64,000 bases of DNA from an uncultured Selenomonadales bacterium (GTDB lineage: Bacteria > Bacillota > Negativicutes > Acidaminococcales > Acidaminococcaceae). The DNA is taken from NCBI GenBank assembly GCA_900315805.1, contig ONAN01000002.1, forward strand, positions 1-64,000, given 5' to 3'. A program made the position numbers and the translations under genes. This document shows positions 50,443 through 59,563 of the stretch, one piece after another. The notes under the pieces are model-generated. The model did no database searches and was not told the DNA's origin. It saw only the letters and a program-made list of their open reading frames with translations. Position 1 is the first letter of the stretch. The number at the start of each line of letters is the position of its first letter.

Positions 50443-52113
50443 ATGCTTACGGACATCGAAATCGCGCAGCAGTGCAACATGCTTCCCATTACGGATATCG
50501 CGGCCAAACTGGGCATCGCGCCGGATGAACTCGAAATGTACGGGCAGTACAAGGCCAAATTGTCCTACGGCCTGCTCGACAAAATCAGTCAGCGGAAACC
50601 GGGCAAACTGGTCCTGGTGACGGCCATTACGCCGACCCCCGCCGGCGAAGGCAAATCCACGACCACCGTCGGCCTGGCCCAGGGCCTCGCCAAAATCGGT
50701 AAGAAGGCCATCGTCGCCCTGCGCGAACCTTCCCTGGGACCCTGCTTCGGCGTCAAAGGCGGCGCTGCAGGCGGCGGCTACTCCCAGGTCGTCCCCATGG
50801 AAGACATCAACCTGCACTTTACCGGCGATTTCCACGCCATCACGTCGGCCCATATGCTGCTCGCGGCCATGACCGACAACTCCATCCAGCAGGGGAATCC
50901 CCTGAACATCGACCCGCGCCGCGTCGTCTGGAAACGCGTCGTCGACATGAACGACCGCCAGCTGCGGCACATCATTTCCGGCCTCGGCGGCAAAGCCTCG
51001 GGCGTGCCCCGCGAAGACGGCTTCGACATCACCGTCGCTTCCGAAGTCATGGCTATCCTGTGCCTGTGCACGAGCCTCCATGACCTCAAGGAACGGCTGA
51101 AACGCATCGTCGTGGCCTACACCTACGACGGCAAGCCCGTCACGGCCGACGATGTCCACGCCGCAGGCGCCATGGCGGCCCTGCTCAAGGACGCCATCAA
51201 GCCGAACCTGGTCCAGACCCTGGAACACGTTCCGGCCCTCGTACACGGCGGCCCCTTCGCCAACATCGCCCACGGCTGCAACAGCGTCATGGCCACGCAG
51301 GCAGCCCTCCGCCTCGCCGATTACACCATCACGGAGGCAGGCTTCGGTGCCGACCTGGGCGCGGAAAAATTCTTCGACATCAAGAGCCGCTTCGCCGGCC
51401 TTCATCCGGACGCCTGCGTCATCGTCGCCACGGTCCGTGCCCTCAAGATGCACGGCGGCGTGCCGAAAGACCAGCTGAAGGAACCCAACGTGGCCGCCGT
51501 CCAGGCAGGCCTCTGCAACCTGGGCAAACACATCGAGAACGTCTTCAAATTCGGGGTTCCGGCCGTGGTGGCCATCAACATCTTCGCCCAGGACACCAAA
51601 GAAGAACTGCAGGCCGTCTATGACTACTGCCAGGGCATGGGCGTCGAAGTCGCCCTCAGCGATGTCTTCGCCAAAGGCGGCGAAGGCGGCGTGGCACTGG
51701 CCAAGGAAGTCGTCAAACTGGCCGAAGGCGGCACCAGCCACTTCGCACCGATTTATCCGCTCGACATGCCCCTGAAGCAGAAAGTGGAAACCATCGCCAA
51801 GGAAATCTACGGCGCCGGCAAAGTCCAGTTCGAAAAGAAGGCGGAGCAGATGCTCGACCAGTACGAAAAGGAAGGCTACGGCAACATGCCCGTCTGCATG
51901 GCCAAAACGCAGAACTCCCTGTCCGACAATCCGAACCTCAAAGGCGCCCCCACGGACTTCACGCTCCACGTCAGCGATGCCAAAGTCAGCGCCGGCGCGG
52001 GCTTCGTGGTCGTCTACACAGGCAGCATCCTGACGATGCCCGGCCTGCCCAGACATCCGGCTGCCGAAAACATCGACGTGACCGATGACGGAAAGATCAC
52101 CGGTCTGTTCTGA
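50443..52113 (+). CDS. fhs: Formate-tetrahydrofolate ligase
   Basis: 556 residues, normal for the family. The ATP loop is [16 protein letters not shown] near residue 65; [27 protein letters not shown] and [13 protein letters not shown] follow. It makes 10-formyl-THF from formate with ATP. AAGGAGAGATGG lies before the ATG. It is followed by a hairpin and then folD, which handles the next one-carbon step. Confidence 0.97.
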   Translation: MLTDIEIAQQCNMLPITDIAAKLGIAPDELEMYGQYKAKLSYGLLDKISQRKPGKLVLVTAITPTPAGEGKSTTTVGLAQGLAKIGKKAIVALREPSLGPCFGVKGGAAGGGYSQVVPMEDINLHFTGDFHAITSAHMLLAAMTDNSIQQGNPLNIDPRRVVWKRVVDMNDRQLRHIISGLGGKASGVPREDGFDITVASEVMAILCLCTSLHDLKERLKRIVVAYTYDGKPVTADDVHAAGAMAALLKDAIKPNLVQTLEHVPALVHGGPFANIAHGCNSVMATQAALRLADYTITEAGFGADLGAEKFFDIKSRFAGLHPDACVIVATVRALKMHGGVPKDQLKEPNVAAVQAGLCNLGKHIENVFKFGVPAVVAINIFAQDTKEELQAVYDYCQGMGVEVALSDVFAKGGEGGVALAKEVVKLAEGGTSHFAPIYPLDMPLKQKVETIAKEIYGAGKVQFEKKAEQMLDQYEKEGYGNMPVCMAKTQNSLSDNPNLKGAPTDFTLHVSDAKVSAGAGFVVVYTGSILTMPGLPRHPAAENIDVTDDGKITGLF

Positions 52114-52126
52114 GAAGTAAAAATCA

Positions 52127-52161
52127 CGGGTGAGGCCGCCTTTCGTGCTTCACCCGTTTTT
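52127..52161 (+). terminator. Terminator/attenuator between fhs and folD
   Basis: A seven-bp stem CGGGTGA/TCACCCG (52127-52133/52150-52156) with five Ts, 14 bases after fhs. folD has no clear promoter, so leak-through is likely. Confidence 0.6.
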
Positions 52162-52179
52162 CCGTAAGGAGGTATTTCA

Positions 52180-53010
52180 GTGGAACCCATCCGCATGGCA
52201 GGAAAACCGGTCGCCGACGCGTACCGGGCGCAGATCGCCGCCAAAGTCGCGGCCGCGAAACAAAAAGGCATCACCGTGACCCTCGCCATCGTCACCGTCG
52301 GTCACGACCCGGCCTCGTTCGTCTACCGCAACCGTCTCCTGAAGACGACCGAAAGCATCGGCGCCGCCCACCGCTGCGTCGAATTGCCGGAAACAGCATC
52401 GACGGACGATGTCCTGGCCGCCATCGGCAAATTGAATGACGATGCGTCCGTCACCGGCATCCTTCCCATGATGCCCATGCCCCGTCACATCGACAGCCAG
52501 GCCGTCGGCGCAGCCCTCGCGCCCGCCAAGGACATGGACTGCCTGAACCCCGTCAACATGGGCGCCCTGCTCATGGGCGACGGCCGCCGCGCCGCCTGCA
52601 CGCCCCGCGCCTGCCTCGCCACCCTCAAGCACTACGGCATCGCCATGGACGGGAAAAAGGCCGTCGTCCTCGGCCGCAGCAACGTCGTCGGCAAACCCGC
52701 CGCCCTGCTCCTGCTGCAGGAAAACTGCACCGTCACCATCTGCCACTCCCACACGGCAGACCTGCCCGCCATCCTGCAGGACGCCGACATCATCGTCGCC
52801 GCCATGGGCAAAGCCCGCTTCGTCAAAGCGGACATGGTCCGGCCCGGCGCCGTCCTCGTCGACGTCGGCATCAACGTAACGGAACAGGGTATCTGCGGGG
52901 ACATCGACCCCGCCGCGTATGCCAAATCCCGGGCCTACACCCCCGTTCCCGGCGGCATCGGCACGGTCAGCAACATGATGATGATGGACGCCCTCACGCG
53001 CGGCCTGTAA
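52180..53010 (+). CDS. folD: FolD-family methylene-THF dehydrogenase, atypical active site
   Basis: 276 residues from a GTG at 52180 (AAGGAGG seven bases upstream). The Rossmann part is normal (VVLGRSNVVGKPAALLLL, ADIIVAAMGKARF, VPGGIGTVSNMMM). In the active site the YxxxK motif reads Tyr49-Arg-Asn-Arg-Leu53, so the lysine equivalent to E. coli Lys54, needed for cyclohydrolase activity, is Leu. The KDxDG motif ends in Cys121 (KDMDC). It may be a dehydrogenase only. Located with fhs. Confidence 0.93.
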   Translation: MEPIRMAGKPVADAYRAQIAAKVAAAKQKGITVTLAIVTVGHDPASFVYRNRLLKTTESIGAAHRCVELPETASTDDVLAAIGKLNDDASVTGILPMMPMPRHIDSQAVGAALAPAKDMDCLNPVNMGALLMGDGRRAACTPRACLATLKHYGIAMDGKKAVVLGRSNVVGKPAALLLLQENCTVTICHSHTADLPAILQDADIIVAAMGKARFVKADMVRPGAVLVDVGINVTEQGICGDIDPAAYAKSRAYTPVPGGIGTVSNMMMMDALTRGL

Positions 53011-53037
53011 CGGTCCCGGTAAGCAAAGGAAACCAAC

Positions 53038-53466
53038 ATGCGTAAATTCACATGGACGGCCGTGTACATCGTCTTCACGGTCCTGATCTTCTATAACTCC
53101 AGCCTGCCCGGCGCCCAGTCGCACCAGACCAGCTGGCTCCTCGCCGAACTCACCGAACGCCTCAGTGCCATTTTCACCGGCCTGCCGCCGGTCGATGTAC
53201 TGGAACACGTGCTCCGCAAACTGGCTCATTTCTTCGAGTACTTCGTCCAGACCCTGCTCTGCTGCCGGATGTTCGCCGTGAACGGTTACTCCCGGAACGC
53301 GTCCCGCGGCTACATCCTCTTTTTGAGCCTCCTGACCGGCGTCCTCGACGAATACCTGCAGCTCACCGTTCCCGCCCGCAACGGCGCCATCGGCGATATC
53401 CTGCTCGACTTTACGGGCGGCCTGACCGCCTGGGCGACTTGGGAAGTGCTGCACTGGAAACGGTGA
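53038..53466 (+). CDS. VanZ-like membrane protein
   Basis: 142 residues with about four membrane segments. VanZ-like features are the early YNSSLPG, the basic-aromatic RKLAHFFEYFVQTLL, GVLDEYLQLTVPARNGAIGDILLDFTGG and a short C-terminus. The biochemical role of the family is unclear, although VanZ lowers glycopeptide sensitivity. AAAGGAAACC lies before the ATG, 27 bases after folD. Confidence 0.88.
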   Translation: MRKFTWTAVYIVFTVLIFYNSSLPGAQSHQTSWLLAELTERLSAIFTGLPPVDVLEHVLRKLAHFFEYFVQTLLCCRMFAVNGYSRNASRGYILFLSLLTGVLDEYLQLTVPARNGAIGDILLDFTGGLTAWATWEVLHWKR

Positions 53467-53592
53467 ATGCCGGGAAGCGGTGCTGAAGCGGCGGAAGTCT
53501 CTGCCATGAATCTGCCTTAATTGTGCGGTATACTATAAAGTGAATGTGATAGTGAATCGAATCCGTGGAAAGGATCTTTGGAGGTGAGCGAC

Positions 53593-54432
53593 ATGTTCTT
53601 CCCATCGCAGAACAGGAAAAACAAGTGGCTGGCCGGTCTCCTGCTGGCAGCCATCGTAACAACCGGCGCCCTGGCCGCCGCCCCGTCCGTGCAGGCTGCG
53701 GAGGCCAGCGTCAAGGAAGGCGTCACCACGGCCGCGGAAGCCCAGAAAGCCCGCCAGGCCGTCAAAAAGCAGGCCATGTCGGAATACTATATCACGGAAG
53801 GCCGGAAACTGGACGAGACCGTCGCCCGGCTGACCGCCGTGGACAGCGCCAAGACCGGCCTGGCAGCAGGCCAGGATTACGCGTACCGCATGGACAAGAA
53901 CCTGACCGGCGATTTCTTCCGCCATGTGCGGGCCTTCCGGAAAGGGACGAACGAAACCGTCGGCGACTACCTCGTCGCCAAGGACGGCAGCTGCGTCTAC
54001 CGCCGGTATCCCGAAGACGGGAACCGCGTGGAACTGCTCGACGGCACCACGGAAAGCCTCGTCGGGAAAACCGAAATCTACAACCTCTACCGGAAAGTGC
54101 CCATCAAAGGCGCCGGCAAAGTCTTTGTCCGCGTGCCCGGCAACGTGCCCTATAAACTGACCCTGACCAGCCTCGACGAAAGCATCGCCAAGGTCGATTC
54201 CGAAAAGGGCCACGTGCTCGGCGTATCCCGCGGCAAAGTCGACATCATCGCCGAAGCGGAAATCGGCGGCTATGTGAAGACCCAGAAACTGAAATTCCAG
54301 GTCGTGGATGAACAGGACGTCGCCCGGGAAGAACGCTCCGGCGGCGGCATCCCCATCAGCATCGGCATCGGCTGGGGCTGGGGTTGGGACTGGGACCATG
54401 ACCACGGCGGTGGAATCGTGATTGGGACCTGA
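53593..54432 (+). CDS. Secreted Ig-like protein, paralog of the 2-841 gene product
   Basis: 279 residues from the ATG at 53593 (GGAGGTGA upstream). A signal peptide ends near residue 35 (VQAAEA), then a helical segment to about 65. The homologous core has FFRHVRAFRKG, GDYLVAKDG, VRVPGNVPYKLTLTSLDESIAKVD and a BIG2-like domain (VLGVSRGKVDIIAEAEI). The tail is Trp/Gly/Asp/His-rich (GWGWGWDWDHDHGGG). Its paralog at the window start shares this order but has octapeptide repeats at the N-terminus. Function unknown; the His/Asp tail might bind metal (inference). Confidence 0.75.
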   Translation: MFFPSQNRKNKWLAGLLLAAIVTTGALAAAPSVQAAEASVKEGVTTAAEAQKARQAVKKQAMSEYYITEGRKLDETVARLTAVDSAKTGLAAGQDYAYRMDKNLTGDFFRHVRAFRKGTNETVGDYLVAKDGSCVYRRYPEDGNRVELLDGTTESLVGKTEIYNLYRKVPIKGAGKVFVRVPGNVPYKLTLTSLDESIAKVDSEKGHVLGVSRGKVDIIAEAEIGGYVKTQKLKFQVVDEQDVAREERSGGGIPISIGIGWGWGWDWDHDHGGGIVIGT

Positions 54433-54523
54433 TGAGTAAGCCCCTTGGGACAAAGATTTTCCTGCCACGCATGCGCTCACCGGCTTCGAGGCTGGCGTGA
54501 AAGCCGAAACAGGACATAAAGAA

Positions 54524-54595
54524 AGTCCCGCAACAAATTTTCCGAACAATAGGAGCGCTTGCGCGACGTAGTGAGGAAAATTCTGTTGCGGGACT
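54524..54595. terminator. Long hairpin element, copy B
   Basis: Arms 54524-54535/54584-54595 (12 bp perfect) and 54536-54543/54575-54582 with one bulged C, around an apical GCGCTTGCGC. On the minus strand TTTCTTTATG follows, so it can terminate the response-regulator transcript. It shares core, bulge position and the GACATAA(A)GAA flank with copy A at 1011-1084, while the basal stem is different but still fully paired. Confidence 0.8.
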
Positions 54596-54614
54596 CGTGT
54601 TATCTTTTCCGGCT

Positions 54615-55307
54615 TTACGCCTCCGTCACCTCGAACCGGTATCCAACACCCCAGATGGTCTTAATCGCCCACCCCGGATGCGGATACGCTTCCAGCTTGG
54701 CGCGGAGCCGCTTGATGTGGGAATCGACGGTGCGGCTGTCGTCGTAGTAGTCGTAGCCCCAGAGGCTGTCGAGCAGGTTGTCCCGGGAGAAGACTTTCGT
54801 CGGGTTCGAGGCCAGGAGCCACAGCAGTTCCTTTTCGCGCTTCGTGAGGGCGACTTCTTTCCCGTCGATGCGGACCAGGTAGTTGTCGATGTCGACGAAA
54901 AGGTTGGAAATTTCCACCGTGCGGTCCTCTTTTTCCTCCTGGGGGATGCGGCGCAGGATGGCGCGGGCGCGGGCCATGACTTCGGCCGGGCTGAAGGGCT
55001 TGACGATGTAGTCGTCGGCGCCGGTGTCGAGTCCGAGGATTTTGTCGGCGTCTTCGCCGCGGGCCGTGATCATGATGATGGGGACCATGGATTTGGCGCG
55101 GATGGCGCGGCAAACCTCGAAACCGTCCTTCTTGGGCATCATCACGTCGAGGAAGACCATGATGATTTCCTTTTCGTAGCGGGAGAAGAGCTGCAGGGCC
55201 TCTTCGCCGTCGTGGGCGACATAGCACTGCCAACCTTCTTTTTTGATGTATTCGGTCAATACCTGCGTGATTTGAAGATTGTCATCCGCAATTAAAATCC
55301 TTGCCAT
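54615..55307 (-). CDS. OmpR/PhoB-type response regulator
   Basis: 230 residues. The receiver domain has ADDN, the phosphoacceptor Asp54 in VFLDVMMPKKDG, Thr81 and Lys103 (DDYIVKPFS). The C-terminal winged helix includes LTKREKELLWLLASNP and SRTVDSHIKRLRAKLE. GAGGAGA precedes the ATG. No kinase is adjacent on the strand; the kinase at 56785-58428, across hup, is the likely partner. Confidence 0.94.
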   Translation of the reverse strand: MARILIADDNLQITQVLTEYIKKEGWQCYVAHDGEEALQLFSRYEKEIIMVFLDVMMPKKDGFEVCRAIRAKSMVPIIMITARGEDADKILGLDTGADDYIVKPFSPAEVMARARAILRRIPQEEKEDRTVEISNLFVDIDNYLVRIDGKEVALTKREKELLWLLASNPTKVFSRDNLLDSLWGYDYYDDSRTVDSHIKRLRAKLEAYPHPGWAIKTIWGVGYRFEVTEA

Positions 55308-55462
55308 AATACGTTATCTCCTCTGCCGCCGGTGTACTTTGTTTTTCTGATCCGGGGCATTTTTTCATACTCTCATTATACCTTGAAAACACAAAATTGA
55401 CAAAAAGCCCATGAAATCGTGCTTTTTTTTAATAATTTTTCTAAAAAATCTTGAAAACCCGC

Positions 55463-55491
55463 TTGTAAAGCGGAAAACAAGGTTGTATAAT
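55463..55491 (+). promoter_or_regulatory. hup promoter
   Basis: TTGTAA (55463-55468) and TATAAT (55486-55491) have 17 bases between them in an A+T-rich divergent region; hup starts about 55 bases after the predicted transcript start. Confidence 0.7.
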
Positions 55492-55554
55492 AAGCGTAAG
55501 CAAGGCCAGTGCTACATTTCCGGGCCTTAAATAATTTTTTTGGAGGATTGCACT

Positions 55555-55866
55555 ATGAACAAAAAGGAATTAATCGATGTTGCTGCAAAAGAAGCTGAAC
55601 TGTCCAAAAAAGACGTCGAAAAAGCTCTGAAAGCTCTGACCGGCGCCATCGTAGCTGAAGTTGCCAAGAAGGGCAAAGTACAGCTGATCGGTTTCGGTAC
55701 CTTCGAAGCTCGTCAGCGCGCTGCTCGCAAGGGCAAGAATCCTCGCACCAAGAAAGAAATCACGATTCCGGCAGCTACCGTTCCTGCTTTCAAGGCAGGC
55801 AAGGCTTTCAAGGATGCCGTTAACGCTAAGAAGCCCGCTAAAAAAGCTAAGAAATCCAAGAAATAA
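55555..55866 (+). CDS. hup: DNA-binding protein HU
   Basis: 103 residues. The HU fold is intact: MNKKELIDVAAKEAELSKKDVEKAL, the saddle GFGTFEARQRAARKGKNPRT and the arm region with TIPAATVPAFKAGKAF. A Lys/Ala tail of about 13 residues extends the usual length. Codons are shifted to GCT/CGT forms, unlike neighbouring genes, as in highly expressed genes. TTGGAGG precedes the ATG, and a strong promoter and terminator enclose it. Confidence 0.96.
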   Translation: MNKKELIDVAAKEAELSKKDVEKALKALTGAIVAEVAKKGKVQLIGFGTFEARQRAARKGKNPRTKKEITIPAATVPAFKAGKAFKDAVNAKKPAKKAKKSKK

Positions 55867-55888
55867 TCAACGCTGAATAGCCAGCAAG

Positions 55889-55918
55889 GCCCGGATTCTT
55901 TGAATCCGGGCTTTTTTT
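55889..55918 (+). terminator. hup terminator
   Basis: A ten-bp perfect G+C-rich stem (55889-55898/55902-55911) with a three-base loop and seven Ts. Confidence 0.92.
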
Positions 55919-55954
55919 CAAAGCGTTGAAAGAGTGTGATTTGCAGGAGACGCT

Positions 55955-56758
55955 ATGAATACGTTGCAGAAGAACCAGGGAACCGGACGAAGGGAACCGG
56001 GGAGACGGGGAAGAGGACGGCGTGCCGCGGGGGCGGCGGGCGTTCTCAGCGGTATTACGGCGGGCATCGTGACGGGGGCCGTGGCCGGCCTGTTCGTGCT
56101 GCTGCCGGGCGTATGGCCCGGGGCGGATGCACTGCCGCGGGCCGAGGCGGGCATCATCGCCTACCGCACCTATCTGGACCTGCATCTGCCGCGGCCGGGT
56201 GAACCGGGGTTCCGCGAGCCGTCTGCTGCAAATGACACGACGGACAATACTGCAAATGGAACGACAAGTGGTGCCGGAAGCAAGGACAAGGCGAACGGCA
56301 AAAAGCAGGCGCCCCGTCCGGGAAAACTGACCCTGGACCAGCGGGAGAAGCTGGCGGACGAACGGAACCGCATCCTGCAGCAGTGGGACACCATGTCCGA
56401 CGAGGAGCTGCGGCAGGCCATGACGACGTTCCAGGAACATGTGCGTGCGGAACGCATGAAGAATATGACGCCGGAGGAGCAGAAGGCCTACCGGAAGCGG
56501 GTGGAGGCCCGGGAAAAGGAACGGGAGCAGGTCAGCCGCATGACGGAGGAGCAGCGCCATGCCTATTTCCAGAAGAAGCGCGCGGCCCTGGTGAAGCAGA
56601 AGCTGAAGACCATGTCGAAAGAGGAGCGCAAGGTCTATCTGGAGCGTGAAAAGCGGCGCGAAGCCCGCATGGATGCTTTCCGGGAACAGTGGAAGAACAT
56701 GACGCCGGAAGAGCAGAAGGCCTGGCGCCGGGACCATCCTATGCCCGGCGGCATTTGA
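55955..56758 (+). CDS. Membrane-anchored LTxxQ-motif protein, possible CpxP/Spy-like sensor partner
   Basis: 267 residues. A basic N-terminus (RRGRGRR) and one membrane segment (about 30-55) are followed by a Thr/Asn/Gly-rich linker to about 125 and a long charged helical region. This region has KLTLDQREKLADERN, an LTxxQ motif, and four or five repeats of the type xMTPEEQKAYRKR (at MSDEEL, MTPEEQ, MTEEQR, MSKEER, MTPEEQ). LTxxQ helical proteins such as CpxP and Spy act at the envelope. It precedes the sensor kinase by 26 bases. I infer a link; the family is not certain. Confidence 0.65.
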   Translation: MNTLQKNQGTGRREPGRRGRGRRAAGAAGVLSGITAGIVTGAVAGLFVLLPGVWPGADALPRAEAGIIAYRTYLDLHLPRPGEPGFREPSAANDTTDNTANGTTSGAGSKDKANGKKQAPRPGKLTLDQREKLADERNRILQQWDTMSDEELRQAMTTFQEHVRAERMKNMTPEEQKAYRKRVEAREKEREQVSRMTEEQRHAYFQKKRAALVKQKLKTMSKEERKVYLEREKRREARMDAFREQWKNMTPEEQKAWRRDHPMPGGI

Positions 56759-56784
56759 GGCCGTAGGAAAGCAAGGTGTCAACT

Positions 56785-58428
56785 ATGCTGGAAAAAATCC
56801 GAGCCCTGAAGGACAGCCGGCTGGTCCGCACGCTGGCGGGCCGTTTTGACAGCAACCGCATCGGCATGCGCCTGCTGAAGTATTTCGGCATGGCCCTCCT
56901 GGTGCTGGCGGCAATCATGACGCTGACCTTCAACCATTTCTTTGAAGAAAACTACGTGGAACGCACGCAGCTGCAAATGTACCGCCGCGCCCTGAGCGTG
57001 GCCGACATTGTGCGGGAAAAGGACATCGTGTCGCATGACGAGGCGGAAATGGCCCGCATCATGCGCAATGTCAACAAGGTGACGGACGATGATATCTGGA
57101 TCGCCTACCGGGACGGCACGGTGGTGTTCTGCAACCATATGCCGCCTCCGAAGGAGGATATGGAACATATGCGCCGCGTGGCGGCCCGCATGGGTCGCAG
57201 CCTGCACTCGGAGCTGGAATCCATCCAGTCGGGGCAGGAGCAGCGCATGAGCCGCATCCGCCGCAGCCCCAACATCGTGTTCTCCCGCAAAAGCGTCTCC
57301 GAATTGCCCCATGACTACCAGGACATCATACGCCGGGGGCTGAAAGGCGAAACGGTCATCCGCGAAGGCTACGACAGCCATATCGAGGAGACGACGAGCT
57401 ACGTGACGGCCCCGGTCTACGGCGCGGACGGCGGCATCCAGGCCGTCGTGGTGCTGCGGCAGCCCGTGTTCGGCCTGAACCAGTCGCTCCACGAAATCGC
57501 GAAAATCTACGCGTTCTGCCTGATTGCGGCCATCATTACGGCCTTCGTCATCGCGGCGGCCCTGTCCCTCAAGTTCACGGACCCGCTGCGGCGCATGAAG
57601 TCCGTGGCGTCGGAAATCGCGTCGGGCAATTACAAGGCGCGCAGCTATATCACGCAGAAGGACGAAATCGGCCAGCTGGCCCAGACCATCGACGGCATGG
57701 CGGCGAAGCTGGAAAAGGCCGACAACGAGACGAAGCAGATGGAGAAGAGCCGCAAGATCTTCATCTCGAACATTTCCCACGAGCTGCGGACGCCGGTCAC
57801 GGTGGTGCGCGGCAGCCTGGAGGCCCTGCGCGACAAGGTCGTGACGGACCCGGCCGAAGTGGAGCATTATTACGATACCATGTACAACGAGGTGCTCTTC
57901 CAGCAGCGGCTCATCAATGACCTGCTCGAGCTGACGCGCCTCCAGAATCCGGAGTTCTCCATCGAGAAGAAGCCGCTGAACTTCTGCAGCGTCATCCGCG
58001 ACGCCGTGCGGAGCAGCCGCCATATCGCCCGCAGCAGGCAGGTGACGGTGTCGGCGGACCTGGACACGGATATGTACAAACTGACCGGCGATTACGGCCG
58101 GCTGAACCAGATGCTGCTCATCTTCCTGGACAACGCCATCAAGTTCTCCCGGGAAGGCGGTTCCATCGAGGTCTCCCTCAAGGATCGCGTGCTGCGCATC
58201 ACGGACCACGGGACGGGCATCCGGCCGGAGGACCTGGACCATATCTTCGAGCGTTTCTACCACACGTGGGACGCGCAGAACAAGAGCGGCTCGGGCCTGG
58301 GCCTGACCATCGCCCGCAGCATCTGCGAACGGCATAACATCGTCTGCAACGTCATGAGCGAGTACGGCAAGGGCACCACGATCATTCTGAGCCTGCCCGC
58401 GCCGGAGCCGCTGGACGGTGCGATGTAA
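56785..58428 (+). CDS. Sensor histidine kinase
   Basis: 547 residues from the ATG at 56785 (AAGG six bases upstream; a GTG at 56776 is less likely). First membrane helix about 30-55, an extracytoplasmic PAS/dCache-like region to about 240, second helix about 240-265, HAMP (PLRRMKSVASEIASGNY), HisKA with His332 in ISHELRTP, and HATPase_c (LDNAIKFSREGG, ITDHGTGI, GSGLGLTIA). The regulator at 54615-55307 is probably its partner. It follows the LTxxQ protein gene directly. Confidence 0.93.
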   Translation: MLEKIRALKDSRLVRTLAGRFDSNRIGMRLLKYFGMALLVLAAIMTLTFNHFFEENYVERTQLQMYRRALSVADIVREKDIVSHDEAEMARIMRNVNKVTDDDIWIAYRDGTVVFCNHMPPPKEDMEHMRRVAARMGRSLHSELESIQSGQEQRMSRIRRSPNIVFSRKSVSELPHDYQDIIRRGLKGETVIREGYDSHIEETTSYVTAPVYGADGGIQAVVVLRQPVFGLNQSLHEIAKIYAFCLIAAIITAFVIAAALSLKFTDPLRRMKSVASEIASGNYKARSYITQKDEIGQLAQTIDGMAAKLEKADNETKQMEKSRKIFISNISHELRTPVTVVRGSLEALRDKVVTDPAEVEHYYDTMYNEVLFQQRLINDLLELTRLQNPEFSIEKKPLNFCSVIRDAVRSSRHIARSRQVTVSADLDTDMYKLTGDYGRLNQMLLIFLDNAIKFSREGGSIEVSLKDRVLRITDHGTGIRPEDLDHIFERFYHTWDAQNKSGSGLGLTIARSICERHNIVCNVMSEYGKGTTIILSLPAPEPLDGAM

Positions 58429-58496
58429 CGGTCCGTCCGGACCGCAAACCGGACGGGCGGCAGTCGCAGCCGAAACGAATGGGGAAGGGGATTGCC

Positions 58497-59276
58497 ATGG
58501 AGTACGGTTGTAAAGGAAAAATCGTCGTCCTGTCGGGCGGCACGAGCGGCATCGGCCTGGCGGCGGCGAAACGCTTCCGCGAGGACGGCGCCATGGTCTT
58601 TTTGCTGGGACGCTCGACGGACCGCGGCATGGCGGCCCTGCAGGAGCTGCCCGGCGGCGCGCCGGCTGCGGAACAGGAACGGCCGGGCGCCCTGTTCGTC
58701 CGCTGCGATGTGCGGGACCCCGAAGCCTGCCGGTTCGCGGCGGCCGTGATCCAGGCCTACGCACCGCAGGTGGATATCCTGGTCAACTGTGCCGGCGTCT
58801 ATCGGGAAGCTTCCCTGGAAGACACGACGCCCGAGCTGTACGGGGACATCATGGACACGAATGTGAAAGGGGCGTTTTTCCTGACCCAGGCGTGCCGTCC
58901 CCTGATGCACGACGGCTCCTGCATCGTCAACATTTCTTCGGACGCGGGCATCGCCGGCAACACGGGCTGCGCCGCCTACTGTGCCTCCAAAGGGGCCCTG
59001 GTGGCCCTGACGAAGGCCCTGGCCCTCGATTTGGCACCCCAGATCCGGGTCAACTGCGTCTGCCCGGGCGACGTGGACACGCCGCTGCTGGACCGGCAGA
59101 TCGAGGCGGCCGGCGGCAGCTACACGAAGGACGACCTGGCGCGGGCTTATCCGCTGGCACGCATCGCCACGGCGGACGAAGTGGCCCATGTCATCGCGTC
59201 CGTCGCCTCACCGGCCAATTCCTTCATGACCGGGGCCGTGATTCCCGTGGACGGCGGCATCACGGCGCAGGGATAA
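58497..59276 (+). CDS. Short-chain dehydrogenase/reductase
   Basis: 259 residues from the ATG at 58497 (GGGAAGGGG seven bases upstream). The NAD(P) loop is LSGGTSGIGLAAAKRF, then VNCAGVYRE. The catalytic triad Ser in NISSDAGIAG and Tyr-x3-Lys in AAYCASKGAL is complete, and the ending is VIPVDGGI. The oxidoreductase substrate is not evident. It is 68 bases after the kinase and ends before a terminator. Confidence 0.9.
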   Translation: MEYGCKGKIVVLSGGTSGIGLAAAKRFREDGAMVFLLGRSTDRGMAALQELPGGAPAAEQERPGALFVRCDVRDPEACRFAAAVIQAYAPQVDILVNCAGVYREASLEDTTPELYGDIMDTNVKGAFFLTQACRPLMHDGSCIVNISSDAGIAGNTGCAAYCASKGALVALTKALALDLAPQIRVNCVCPGDVDTPLLDRQIEAAGGSYTKDDLARAYPLARIATADEVAHVIASVASPANSFMTGAVIPVDGGITAQG

Positions 59277-59348
59277 AAAAGTTCACGAAATCGCCATATT
59301 TTGCAGGAAAAACCCCTGCTATTGTCGAATACTCCCAGAGCGAAATTG

Positions 59349-59367
59349 GGCAAGGCTTGCCTTTTTT
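59349..59367 (+). terminator. Terminator after the dehydrogenase gene
   Basis: GGCAAG/CTTGCC with a one-base loop runs into six Ts. It sits inside a weaker outer CTCCC...GGGAG hairpin (59332-59378) that has its own T7 run. The rest of the 59277-59563 gap is A+T-rich near its end and holds no gene. Confidence 0.55.
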
Positions 59368-59563
59368 CGGACCGGGAGTTTTTTTATTTGCCGAAATGCC
59401 GCATTTCATGCGGGTTTGCGGTGGTTCCCACCAAATATCGGCATATAAGGGAAGTGAATAGAACGTATATTCAGCAATTATAAGCTCCCCGGCGTACTGA
59501 AAAAGTCCTTTATATATAATCAAAAAATATATATAAAAAATATTATAAAGAAAGGTGGTTCAA

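Noticed and set aside
48226-52056. A 1276-codon open frame on the minus strand
   Set aside because: It lies exactly opposite the SEDS, PBP and fhs genes, which have clear motifs. Long antisense frames arise from the G+C-rich third positions. No domain or ribosome site supports it.
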